Below are positions 7,457 to 14,525 of a stretch of 22,776 nt of DNA, piece by piece. Source of the stretch: a virus; IMG/VR virus record IMGVR_UViG_3300031625_000537, positions 1-22,776 of that record. One strand, written 5' to 3'. The notes under the pieces were generated by a model. It was not told where the DNA came from, did not search any database, and saw nothing but the letters and a program-made list of their open reading frames with translations. Every line of letters starts with the position of its first letter. Within the stretch, counting starts at the first letter, position 1. The position numbers were made by a program, and so were the translations under genes.

Positions 7457-8590
7457 TTAAGCGCCCATCATGATTAAGCTTGTTGCAAATCCGGCAAGCA
7501 AACCATAAAAGGGATTAAATTTTGCAGTTACAAATGCCGCGGCTCCGATTACCATTCCTGCTGGTCCAAATCCATATGGTCCTGCAAAAGTTCCACCAAT
7601 GCCAATAGCACCGGCAATATTTGTAGCAAAGGTAACAAATACACCTAATACAAAAAGAAAACCTGCAATAGATGCTCTATGTACATACTGCCCAATTAAA
7701 GGCAATGCTTTGCTTAATAGAATGACTGCCATAATTCCCATCATAATACAAGATGCAACTATTGGCATAGGTGCGGCCGCAGTTCCAGAAATTATCGCTT
7801 CAACCGGACCGCCACCAAAGAATGCTGAGCCCATATCTGCAAGACTAGAATAAATTGCAAGATGATCTATATTTGTATTAGTCCCTGCAATACTTCCAGT
7901 AATTTTACCAAATGAAATATTGGCACCAATGTTTAAACATGCTAATGATAAAGCACCAATAACAATGTTTCTATTAGTCCAAAACTTCCACTCAATGTTA
8001 CCCGTTGTAAACTTTTCGCGTGAGTTGTCTACTACAATTTCTTCTAGTACGACACCCAACTTTTCGCGCAATGGAGCATAAAACTTTAATGCAACATAAA
8101 AAAGTGTGGATAAACTTACGGACCATATAATTGTTTGTGCTAAGTCTTTGGTCCAAAACCAAGCAAGTAAAGCACTAATTAAAGATACTCCTCCTGTCCA
8201 TTTTTCAGACTTAAACAAATCTATAGAAACATTCGCTAACATAATACCCACTCCAGCCATCATTGATGTGACAACTAGGGGACCAATAAAATTAACCAAT
8301 GCTTCATTCATTCCAAGCAAAGAAGGAATCAACAATAAAACGGCACCCCAAAATATAAGAGAAAGTCTCTCTTTTATATTTTTACCTAGAGTACCGGCTA
8401 ATGTGATTGTTTCTGCTTGGAAGGATATAGTTGCGACAGACATAAAGAATGCCGAACCAATAATACCAATTACAAATGCTATCGCAGTTGGAAATGCAGC
8501 AAACCCAAAACTCAGAGCTAAAATGCCCTGTGGTATGCCATTAATAACAACCGCTATTGCGGTCAGAATGCTTTCTAATAAGCCTTCCAT
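7457..8590 (-). CDS. NCS2/xanthine-uracil permease-like membrane protein
   Basis: This 377-residue integral inner-membrane protein has roughly 10-12 hydrophobic helices. It begins with hydrophobic segments near residues 5-60. A conserved-looking polar segment, SFQAETITLAGTLG (about residues 56-69), sits in the helix-rich N-terminal half. The C-terminal half has FFGGGPVEAIISGTAAAPMP (about residues 258-277), reminiscent of the substrate-binding half-helix region of NCS2 nucleobase/cation symporters. The length is a little below the usual 420-480. A clear ribosome-binding site (AAAGGTAAAT) precedes the ATG. It lies 22 bases after a BMP-family binding protein and 1 base before a phosphoribosyltransferase. 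Nucleobase or purine import is the most likely role, from family resemblance plus neighbours. No ABC ATPase is present, and the family call is from memory of the fold. Confidence 0.75.
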   Translation of the reverse strand: MEGLLESILTAIAVVINGIPQGILALSFGFAAFPTAIAFVIGIIGSAFFMSVATISFQAETITLAGTLGKNIKERLSLIFWGAVLLLIPSLLGMNEALVNFIGPLVVTSMMAGVGIMLANVSIDLFKSEKWTGGVSLISALLAWFWTKDLAQTIIWSVSLSTLFYVALKFYAPLREKLGVVLEEIVVDNSREKFTTGNIEWKFWTNRNIVIGALSLACLNIGANISFGKITGSIAGTNTNIDHLAIYSSLADMGSAFFGGGPVEAIISGTAAAPMPIVASCIMMGIMAVILLSKALPLIGQYVHRASIAGFLFVLGVFVTFATNIAGAIGIGGTFAGPYGFGPAGMVIGAAAFVTAKFNPFYGLLAGFATSLIMMGA

Positions 8591-8612
8591 ATTTACCTTT
8601 CATTATATTATT

Positions 8613-9698
8613 TTACTGTAGTTTACCGTTCACACCTTCGACATAAAAATTCATAGTATCGAGAGCATGTCTTTTGATTTTACCAGCAGGAATTTTTGTT
8701 CCGTCCTGTTTAGTAATACCAGCACTAAACGGAAACCATTTATCCATCTTATCATTTACCCAATTCATCTTAATTGTCTCAACTTGATTGACAACTGAAC
8801 CAGGCACATTGACACCCCACGGTGATAGACCTACACAATTTTCCTGTAGTCCCCAATTCAATTTTTGATTTGGTTTCCACGTTCCATTTGATACGGAATC
8901 AGCTATGGTTTTGTACATAAGATTCCAATTGAACATCATACCTGTTACATAACGTTCAGGGCCGTTGTGTCCCATAGGTGCATCATTACCCATACTCCAA
9001 ACTTCTTTACCATCACGTTTCCACGCTTGTTGTGCAATAGTAACTACACTAGGTGAATCAGTTGTTGTATAAAGAATATCATTACCAGACTCTAGAAGTG
9101 CTTTGGCCGCATCCATATCTTTAGGTGGATCAAACCAGCTGTTAATCCATACAACATTAACTATTGCATCTGGATTAACTGACCTTGCGCCAAGTGCAAT
9201 TGCATTGATGTTACGAACAATCTCTGGAATTTGATGTGAACCAACCACCCCAATTTTATTAGTCTTAGTCATCAATCCTGCGGCAATACCTGTGAGATAT
9301 CGTGCTTGATAACTCATACAACCATAGTTGTCAAAGTTAGTATCGTTACCTTTGTAACCTGTGGCATGTAAGAAAATTGTATCTGGAGATTTCTTTGCCG
9401 CTTTGGCAATTCCATCCATATAACCGAATGAGGTTGCAAATACAATATCGTGTTTTCGTGCAAGTTTGAGGAATATTTTTGTTGACTCTGCTTCTGGTAC
9501 CATTTCTACCATGCCAACTTTATATCCATGCTTCTTCAACGATTGGAAGCCTTGATGATGTCTCATTGACCATCCACCATCGGTGTGTGGTCCCACTAGA
9601 ACATATCCAATTGAAGGTAATTTCTTACCAACGGTACTTATACCAAATAAGGTTGCACTTGCAACCAAAATTATAAAAATTGAAATTAATTTTTTCAT
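8613..9698 (-). CDS. BMP-family periplasmic nucleoside/purine-binding protein
   Basis: This 361-residue secreted solute-binding protein of the Bmp/PnrA family (class B, PF02608-like) has members that bind nucleosides or purines. Residues 1-20 (KKL, then the hydrophobic run ISIFIILVASATLFGIS) form a Sec signal peptide without a lipobox Cys, so the mature protein would be soluble in the periplasm. Family features include IGYVLVGPHTDGGWSMRHHQG at the start of the mature domain (read as short pieces), IVFATSFGYMDG, GIAAGLMTKTNKIGVVG and SMGNDAPMG. A strong ribosome-binding site (GGAAGGAGA) precedes the ATG. It is the first gene of a four-gene cassette. Binding proteins of this type normally serve ABC importers, but none is encoded here, so it may feed a host importer or the adjacent permease. 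A periplasmic binding protein is unusual phage cargo. Family call is secure; the ligand is inferred. Confidence 0.9.
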   Translation of the reverse strand: MKKLISIFIILVASATLFGISTVGKKLPSIGYVLVGPHTDGGWSMRHHQGFQSLKKHGYKVGMVEMVPEAESTKIFLKLARKHDIVFATSFGYMDGIAKAAKKSPDTIFLHATGYKGNDTNFDNYGCMSYQARYLTGIAAGLMTKTNKIGVVGSHQIPEIVRNINAIALGARSVNPDAIVNVVWINSWFDPPKDMDAAKALLESGNDILYTTTDSPSVVTIAQQAWKRDGKEVWSMGNDAPMGHNGPERYVTGMMFNWNLMYKTIADSVSNGTWKPNQKLNWGLQENCVGLSPWGVNVPGSVVNQVETIKMNWVNDKMDKWFPFSAGITKQDGTKIPAGKIKRHALDTMNFYVEGVNGKLQ

Positions 9699-9783
9699 TT
9701 TCTCCTTCCAAGAAAAGTGTTTGTTAATTTCTCTCGCTCATTATTTACGGGTCTTCCAACCCCTTCACCGCTCTCGCGTATAA
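9699..9783 (-). promoter_or_regulatory. leader of the uptake cassette, possible weak late-type promoter
   Basis: This is the 85-base gap between the terminator and the BMP gene, noticeably more GC-rich than other gaps. On the minus strand it contains CCGTAAATAATG, a six-of-eight match to the T4 late element TATAAATA, a short GGGTTGGAAGACCC hairpin-like segment, GCGAGAG twice, and the BMP ribosome-binding site. No good sigma70 -35/-10 pair is visible. A structured leader or riboswitch is possible, but I recognise no known class. Confidence 0.35.
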
Positions 9784-9805
9784 AAAGGCCCCCGAAGGAG
9801 CCTTT
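9782..9805 (-). terminator. intrinsic terminator with UUCG tetraloop
   Basis: On the minus strand AAAGGCTCC (9797-9805), loop TTCG (9793-9796) and GGGGCCTTT (9784-9792) form a 9-base-pair stem with one G-U pair. The stem continues into a run of five T. It lies 16 bases after the stop of the 72-residue membrane protein and ends the polymerase transcript, separating it from the uptake cassette. Confidence 0.9.
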
Positions 9806-9821
9806 ACTTTTTGTTGTCTTA

Positions 9822-10040
9822 CTACTTGGAGTAAATTCCCCAGAGCACCCATATTGCAACTAAGCCGATTAAACCTTCGCTTCCTAATTGTTTTACGAGT
9901 GATACAACAGACCCTACGACATCTATTCCGAGAAATGGGACAGCTGCACCGAAAATTATCTGAAGAACTACACCGAGTGCAATAATTGCAAGACCGAGTT
10001 CGGTTATCTGTCTAATCCAACCGAGTGCCTTATCTAACAT
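9822..10040 (-). CDS. small two-helix membrane protein, 72 aa
   Basis: This protein has two hydrophobic segments, approximately residues 15-37 (LGLAIIALGVVLQIIFGAAV and onward) and 52-70 (SEGLIGLVAIWVLWGIY). They are joined by a short loop, with an N-terminal amphipathic stretch containing Lys and Arg. A good ribosome-binding site (AGAGGTAAAAT) precedes the ATG. It follows the phosphoribosyltransferase by 19 bases and precedes a strong terminator, so it is the last gene of its transcript. The two-helix topology and size are compatible with a class II holin, and an endolysin-like peptidase lies upstream in the same block; but a small membrane structural protein is equally possible. Gene likely real, role unproven. 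Confidence 0.78.
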   Translation of the reverse strand: MLDKALGWIRQITELGLAIIALGVVLQIIFGAAVPFLGIDVVGSVVSLVKQLGSEGLIGLVAIWVLWGIYSK

Positions 10041-10059
10041 ATTTTACCTCTTTAAATGG

Positions 10060-10542
10060 TTAATTAAAAGTCAGAGGTGCAGACCACCATGATTCCCACG
10101 GAAAATGTATCCATAGATTCTCAGTGTCCTTTGCGACCTCCCTTACGTAATAATGAGGTTCAAAATTAACCTCGTTATTCCACCAGAGGGATGCAAATCT
10201 TACATCACAACTGATTTCTAAGGGCTGTTCCTTTTTTGGGCCCTTAATAAAAGATGATATACGTTCAAAAGTTTCACCACTATCACATATGTCATCTACT
10301 ATTAAAACCCTCTCATCTGTTCTCCTTGGGAGATATTCTTCCCATTCTGGAAAATCTCTGAGAGAGCTTTTCACGGGCTTAAAAGGCTTCTTTAACCAAT
10401 GAGACATCATAACGCCAGGCGTTAGACCTCCTCTGCTTAAACCCACTATCACGTCTGGTTCAAAATGGTCTAATGTAATCTCTCTACAGAGTTGATTTAC
10501 ATCTAAACACATTTCCTGCCAAGTGTACCATACTTTATTCAT
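10060..10542 (-). CDS. phosphoribosyltransferase, hypoxanthine/xanthine-guanine type
   Basis: This 160-residue type I phosphoribosyltransferase resembles Gpt/Hpt enzymes, which salvage hypoxanthine, xanthine or guanine with PRPP. The PRPP loop is VLIVDDICDSGET at residues 79-91. The SRGG segment (residues 36-39) after PDVIVGL is the pyrophosphate-binding loop, and the Trp/Phe-rich end (LWIHFPWESWW) supplies the usual base-stacking aromatics. The gene follows gp43 by 24 bases. A late-type element GATAAATA lies at 10561-10568 and a GGAG ribosome-binding site lies before the ATG. It is distinct from the second phosphoribosyltransferase at 6865, which is Apt-like, so the phage has two salvage activities of different type. 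Base preference is inferred from resemblance only. Confidence 0.88.
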   Translation of the reverse strand: MNKVWYTWQEMCLDVNQLCREITLDHFEPDVIVGLSRGGLTPGVMMSHWLKKPFKPVKSSLRDFPEWEEYLPRRTDERVLIVDDICDSGETFERISSFIKGPKKEQPLEISCDVRFASLWWNNEVNFEPHYYVREVAKDTENLWIHFPWESWWSAPLTFN

Positions 10543-10560
10543 AACAAATTCTCCATACTA

Positions 10561-10568
10561 TATTTATC
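10561..10568 (-). promoter_or_regulatory. candidate T4-type late promoter element GATAAATA
   Basis: The minus strand reads TTGATAAATATAG, seven of eight to the T4 late consensus TATAAATA. It overlaps the gp43 stop codon and lies 19 bases before the phosphoribosyltransferase ATG, so the leader would be very short. The same octamer occurs at 13756-13763 and 18782-18789, also between genes. Confidence 0.4.
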
Positions 10569-13071
10569 AAATAAAAAACGCTTCTAAGGTACTTCTTTTT
10601 TCAGAAGACCAGCCGATTACCTTCAGAATTTCATTTAAAGGACCACCAAAAGATTTCTCAAATTGCTTCTCATAATCAATATAATCATGTAATCCGAACT
10701 CTTCAGGTAAGCCTTCCATCATAGCTATAACTCCATCTCTAATAGGATTAGGTTGTTTCAAATATACAAACTTAATTTTTTCCCCCTCTTGAATAAGTGG
10801 ATATTTATTTTGTAACTTCTTTTGTTTCAAAAAATGATTATATAGGCGTGTTGCTTTTACATGTACGGGGGTTCCTTTAGCATATAAATCTACTCCGCCA
10901 TTATACTTTTCAATTCCTCTAACAGATCTAGGAAAAGCAATGTTCTCAATAGGTTCTTTCTCAAACTGCACCCTAAAATCTAAAATGAATTTTTGTATAG
11001 CCTCTTCATCTTGATTAATAATAATGTCAAAAGACTTTTTCAATTTATCTCTACAAGATGTGGGAGTTGATGATTTAACAGATTCAATCCCCATAACCTT
11101 AATTCGTGGATTTGTATATCTGACACCTTCATTATCATGGACATTAAGAATATAATGTTTCTTTCCTGTCCAAATACCTTTATCAGCAAGGATCTCTCTT
11201 TTCATAAACATCTTTTGATCATAAGCATTCATATAATTTGCCAGATCTGTATATCCACTATCAATTATTCCTTGAAGCTTTGTCTCACATACTTTATCTA
11301 AGAAATCAATAACTTTTGATGATTCTGGATCTTCAGGAAATACTTTTTGAACTAATGCATCTAATGTAATATAGAGGGAATCGGTGTCCGATGCCAATAC
11401 ATAATCAACCTCTTCCGTTTCCAAAATTTTGTTGAGATATTTATTAACTGCAATTTCTGCCCAACGGATGCTGAGTTGACCTCCTAATGTAATAGCTTCT
11501 GAAATTCTTAAATCATAAAATCTAAAATAAGGGTTTCCGAAAGCACCATAAACACTATTAAGCATTAATTTCATAGCAGTTTGTTTATTGCCAAATGAAT
11601 CTGCTTCTCTTTTTAATTTTTCTATCACAACCGGGTCAGTTTCTTTTTCTATTTTTTTCTTAGCTGCGATTTCCTTCTTTTTAAAGATAACTCTATTATT
11701 ATATTTTTCCTGCATTATCCTTGGTAAAAATCCTTGTTCATCTTTTCTGAAGGCCTGACCACTGGCGGCGATAGTAATATCTTTATCATAGAATTTACTT
11801 AAATCGATTCTCTTCTCCAATAAATTTTCTACACCGCATTGTTGTGTAACGCCTGTTAAAATAGTTTCAGGACTTACATTGTATTGCATAATTAAATGAG
11901 GATATAGACTATTTAAATCAAAGCTGACAACCCATTTATGCATGCCTGTCTGCACTTCTTTTACATACGCGCCAGTATATGCCTTATTCTTTGTATTATC
12001 TTTCTTTGGTGGGACTACAATATTTCTATTCATTAAGTCATTTGCGAGGATCACTTCCCACATCATAACCATTCCAAATGTATCTTGATAATTTACTTTT
12101 GCTTCGTATGCAAGAGCGACAACCATTTCAATTAACTTTTTCTTTTCTTCTAATCGCTCAACTAGTTGTACGTCTTTAATATTATATTCAATAAACTTTT
12201 GGAAATTTTCTTTGTATAATGTAAAAAGGTTACCATACTCTTCAAACGATAATTTTCTTTCTCCTAATTCAATTGAAGCAATATAATCTAACCTATAACT
12301 TTCCGCTGGAGGAGCATTCCTTCTATAAACATCAATGTAATCGATAACGGCAATTCCGATGAGATCATGAAAGATAACTTCCTTTCCACGAAAATTGGTA
12401 ACCCTTTCATGAATCCTGTTCCATGGAGATAACCTGCGTGCTTCTTTAACACTGTATAATCTAACTATTCTATTATACAAATAAGGAATATCAAATCCTT
12501 GTATATTCCAGCCTGTAATAATATCTGGTGATAGTCTTTCCCAGAATGAAATAAATTCTTGAATTAAATGATTTTCATCTGAACATTGAAAATATTCTAC
12601 ATTCTCATCATTACTATTAAACTCGCCACAACCAAAAACAGAATATTTTCCACCAGTCCCAATGGTAATCGCTTGTACTTCTTCAATCGCAGATGTAGGA
12701 TCTGGAAATCCATGTGAGGAGCCAACTTCGATATCAATAGTTGCAATTGTTAATAAGGAAAAATCATAATCAATTCCCTTATCCTTTGGAAAGTTATCAT
12801 ATATCCAACTATACCTATAAGCATTCATTCCGTGTATTTGAAAGTTTTCAACTCCGTCATACTTACGAATAAAATCTCTGGTTTCCTTTATTGTTCCTGG
12901 TTTAATAGGAGCTAAAGGTTTTCCATCAATAGTTTTATATTTGGATTTTTCTCTGGAAGGTATAAAGATAGTAGGATGGTATTCAACGCGATCATCAAAC
13001 TTCTGACCATTCTCATATCCTCTTACTAATATATGATCACCAATCTGATGTACATTGGTATAAAATTTCAT
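10567..13071 (-). CDS. 43: DNA polymerase, T4 gp43-like (family B)
   Basis: This is the replicative family B polymerase with a proofreading 3'-5' exonuclease. At 834 residues it is slightly shorter than T4 gp43 (898). The exonuclease carries Exo I TIDIEVG (D113, E115), Exo II NIQGFDIPYL (D194) and Exo III YNIKDV (Y296, D300). Polymerase motif A is SFDLNSLYPHLIMQYN (D385 and SLYP), motif B is KLMLNSVYGAFGN near residue 505, and motif C is ASDTDSLY (D562, D564). All catalytic residues are intact and there is no intein, frameshift or split, which some T4-like polymerases show. The ATG overlaps the stop of a 52-residue ORF as ATGA, so translation is coupled to it. It should work with gp45, gp44/62 and gp41 encoded nearby. 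Identification is secure. Confidence 0.98.
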   Translation of the reverse strand: MKFYTNVHQIGDHILVRGYENGQKFDDRVEYHPTIFIPSREKSKYKTIDGKPLAPIKPGTIKETRDFIRKYDGVENFQIHGMNAYRYSWIYDNFPKDKGIDYDFSLLTIATIDIEVGSSHGFPDPTSAIEEVQAITIGTGGKYSVFGCGEFNSNDENVEYFQCSDENHLIQEFISFWERLSPDIITGWNIQGFDIPYLYNRIVRLYSVKEARRLSPWNRIHERVTNFRGKEVIFHDLIGIAVIDYIDVYRRNAPPAESYRLDYIASIELGERKLSFEEYGNLFTLYKENFQKFIEYNIKDVQLVERLEEKKKLIEMVVALAYEAKVNYQDTFGMVMMWEVILANDLMNRNIVVPPKKDNTKNKAYTGAYVKEVQTGMHKWVVSFDLNSLYPHLIMQYNVSPETILTGVTQQCGVENLLEKRIDLSKFYDKDITIAASGQAFRKDEQGFLPRIMQEKYNNRVIFKKKEIAAKKKIEKETDPVVIEKLKREADSFGNKQTAMKLMLNSVYGAFGNPYFRFYDLRISEAITLGGQLSIRWAEIAVNKYLNKILETEEVDYVLASDTDSLYITLDALVQKVFPEDPESSKVIDFLDKVCETKLQGIIDSGYTDLANYMNAYDQKMFMKREILADKGIWTGKKHYILNVHDNEGVRYTNPRIKVMGIESVKSSTPTSCRDKLKKSFDIIINQDEEAIQKFILDFRVQFEKEPIENIAFPRSVRGIEKYNGGVDLYAKGTPVHVKATRLYNHFLKQKKLQNKYPLIQEGEKIKFVYLKQPNPIRDGVIAMMEGLPEEFGLHDYIDYEKQFEKSFGGPLNEILKVIGWSSEKRSTLEAFFI

Positions 13072-13226
13072 TTAGTATTTTTGTTATAGTATCGTTCTAC
13101 TTTGTGTCCGCAAGCTTCTAACTTACTATAACACCATAATATTTGGTCATCAATCCAACATCTTCGATCTCTAAAGGCACCAACTGTATAGAGAATTTGG
13201 AGATAACATAGTATGAGATATTTCAT
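13068..13226 (-). CDS. small Cys-containing protein, 52 aa, coupled to gp43
   Basis: This short ORF fills the gap between the M15 peptidase gene and gp43. It begins at ATG (13224-13226), eight bases after TGAGGA, and ends with TGA overlapping the gp43 start as ATGA. The protein begins MKYLILCYLQILYTVGAF, a short hydrophobic helix or signal-like segment. A hydrophilic part follows with Cys24, Cys32 and Cys39 (RRCWIDDQILWCYSKLEACG, residues 21-40), suggesting a small exported protein with disulfides or metal binding. Ribosome-binding site, exact fit and overlap argue that it is translated. No family recognised. A regulatory upstream ORF for gp43 is an alternative reading. Confidence 0.65.
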   Translation of the reverse strand: MKYLILCYLQILYTVGAFRDRRCWIDDQILWCYSKLEACGHKVERYYNKNTK

Positions 13227-13235
13227 TTAAAATCC

Positions 13236-13721
13236 TCATTTGATTAATCCTGTCTTGTAAGAGGTCTTACCGTTGACCCTCAAAGCTGTCATAACCTTTC
13301 CACGATTATTGCCATCTGTTTTATAAGAACAATGCACCCATCCACTTGATGGTTTGCCTGGCTGATAAAATTCTAAAATTAATTGATCAAATTCTAAGTT
13401 ATCTTTGACCCATTCTGCTAATTCGTTATTGCCAACTTTGGAACATTCAAAATCTGCCGCTTCACCGTTACAGTGTTGACTAGTTTTTGATCCACCCACG
13501 GCCTTATTTAAATCAGGACCTCTGTAACCACTATTTACACGAATCGGACCAAACTTATCTCGGACCGGTTGTAAAATATGATTCGCTACGTTAGTAAGAT
13601 TAACTAATACTTGATCTGTAGCAGGTTCATTACTAATACCCATTCTGTCTGCTGTTGAACTTTTAATTAATTCAGGTAAAGTAAAGTTCTGTGCGACTCT
13701 AATATCTTCAGCTTCGTTCAC
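13236..13721 (-). CDS. M15-type peptidoglycan peptidase (endolysin-like)
   Basis: This is a small zinc D-Ala-D-Ala/L-Ala-D-Glu type peptidase of the M15 family (VanY/peptidase M15_3-like). It is likely to cut peptidoglycan cross-links or stem peptides as a lysis enzyme. Visible motifs are VNSGYRGPDLN, SQHCNGEAADF (zinc ligands His and Asp) and WVHCSY (third His ligand). No signal peptide, so it would need a holin or other release. Two in-frame GTG codons compete; the first (13725-13727) overlaps the AGGAG ribosome-binding site, whereas the second (13719-13721) sits five bases after it, so I use the second, giving 161 residues. A candidate late promoter in an inverted repeat precedes it. Endolysin role is inferred from family. 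Confidence 0.9.
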   Translation of the reverse strand: MNEAEDIRVAQNFTLPELIKSSTADRMGISNEPATDQVLVNLTNVANHILQPVRDKFGPIRVNSGYRGPDLNKAVGGSKTSQHCNGEAADFECSKVGNNELAEWVKDNLEFDQLILEFYQPGKPSSGWVHCSYKTDGNNRGKVMTALRVNGKTSYKTGLIK

Positions 13722-13738
13722 TTTCACTCCTATTATGA

Positions 13739-13772
13739 GGTCGTTGGTTTGATAGTATTTATCCCAACGACC
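13739..13772. repeat. 9-bp perfect inverted repeat framing a late-type promoter element
   Basis: GGTCGTTGG (13739-13747) and CCAACGACC (13764-13772) are perfect complements with a 16-base loop. The minus-strand loop starts with GATAAATA, so the element sits against one arm. No T run follows on the minus strand, so it is not a standard terminator. It may be an operator or an mRNA hairpin in the peptidase leader. Confidence 0.75.
13756..13763 (-). promoter_or_regulatory. candidate T4-type late promoter of the M15 peptidase
   Basis: The minus strand reads GGGATAAATACT, seven of eight to the T4 late element TATAAATA, about 30 bases before the gene start and with no competing sigma70 pair. Lysis genes are usually late, which fits. 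A predicted start just downstream would leave a leader of about 25 bases with the AGGAG site. Confidence 0.55.
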
Positions 13773-13781
13773 CCGTCGAAT

Positions 13782-14255
13782 TTATTCCTGATTTGTAACA
13801 ATCGGAATTTGTCTAATCATTTGTTCCTCCGGAATAATCTTTTCCATTGAAACTGTTAGCATACCATTATTAAGAGCTGCTCCCTTAATAACAATATCAT
13901 CGGAAAGAGTCCAAGAACGTTTGAAATTTCGTCTTGCAATTCCTTGATGAAGAAATTCATTTTCTGACTCTTTAGCTAAAGAATTCGTACCTGTTGACTC
14001 GACGGTTAAAACGCCGGCTTCCACGTTCACTTTAATATCTTTTTCACTGAGTCCAGCAACTGCTAACTCTATTATATAATGTTCTCCTTCTTTTTTCAAG
14101 TTATAAGGTGGGTAACCTGAAGAATTTTGTTGGTGAAAATTAGATAAGTCCCCAAATAATCTGTCAAACATGTGTTCAAACCCTAATGAGGTTTGTAACA
14201 TGGTTTCAAAATGTTTGGGATTATTGAACAGTGAAATTGCGTTTGTATGTAACAT
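13782..14255 (-). CDS. hsp20: small heat-shock protein Hsp20 (alpha-crystallin family)
   Basis: This is a 157-residue ATP-independent holdase chaperone that forms oligomers and binds unfolding proteins. A Phe/His-rich N-terminal arm (residues 1-50) precedes the alpha-crystallin domain. That domain includes ELAVAGLSEKDIKVNVEAG (short pieces near residues 68-86), the strand LTVES, FKRSWTLSDDI, and the signature GAALNNGMLTVSM (A-x-x-x-N-G-x-L). The C-terminal RQIPIV provides the I-x-I/V oligomer contact. Hsp20 is a hallmark gene of marine T4-like phages and may help fold or assemble virion proteins. A strong ribosome-binding site (AAAGGAGATAA) precedes the ATG. It is the last gene of the clamp-loader/dUTPase run, and a late promoter precedes the next gene. 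Identification is secure. Confidence 0.95.
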   Translation of the reverse strand: MLHTNAISLFNNPKHFETMLQTSLGFEHMFDRLFGDLSNFHQQNSSGYPPYNLKKEGEHYIIELAVAGLSEKDIKVNVEAGVLTVESTGTNSLAKESENEFLHQGIARRNFKRSWTLSDDIVIKGAALNNGMLTVSMEKIIPEEQMIRQIPIVTNQE

Positions 14256-14282
14256 ATTATCTCCTTTAATTAAGCAAGATTA

Positions 14283-14525
14283 TCAGTCTCTCCATCCCTC
14301 GCCAGCGAGCAGATGTTCAAACCGATGTTTAAGAATAATCCATATTAACTCTAATATGGAATCGGCAGTATACTCACCGACCTCGTCGATTGTATACTTA
14401 CCTGTTTCAGGATCTGTTATAACTCTATCATAAACTAGAAAATCATAACTATGTCCTGCTATGCCATGAGGTCTTTCCATGCGTTCTTTCCAGCCCCATT
14501 TTGCATCATCAACAAAATTTGTCAT
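14283..14525 (-). CDS. hypothetical protein, 80 aa
   Basis: This small acidic protein is not recognised. It has an N-terminal WGWKERMERPHG stretch, then a probable beta segment (SYDFLVYDRVITDPETGKYT in short pieces), and an amphipathic C-terminal helix with Trp and Ile (ILELIWIILKHRFEHLLAG, residues 57-75). The ATG overlaps the dUTPase stop as ATGA, so translation is coupled, and Hsp20 follows after a 27-base gap. Small ORFs of this kind often accompany dUTPase in T4-like phages, but I cannot name a family or activity. The coupling and lack of any other ORF support it as a real gene. Confidence 0.8.
   Translation of the reverse strand: MTNFVDDAKWGWKERMERPHGIAGHSYDFLVYDRVITDPETGKYTIDEVGEYTADSILELIWIILKHRFEHLLAGEGWRD

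Noticed and set aside
8106-8621. Long plus-strand ORF of 171 codons opposite the permease, and other plus-strand ORFs
   Set aside because: They lie antisense to well-supported minus-strand genes, show no recognisable domains and have no ribosome-binding site context; they reflect AT-rich codon bias.
9699-9783. Purine, preQ1 or SAM riboswitch in the cassette leader
   Set aside because: No conserved core of any riboswitch class I know could be fitted to the 85 bases.
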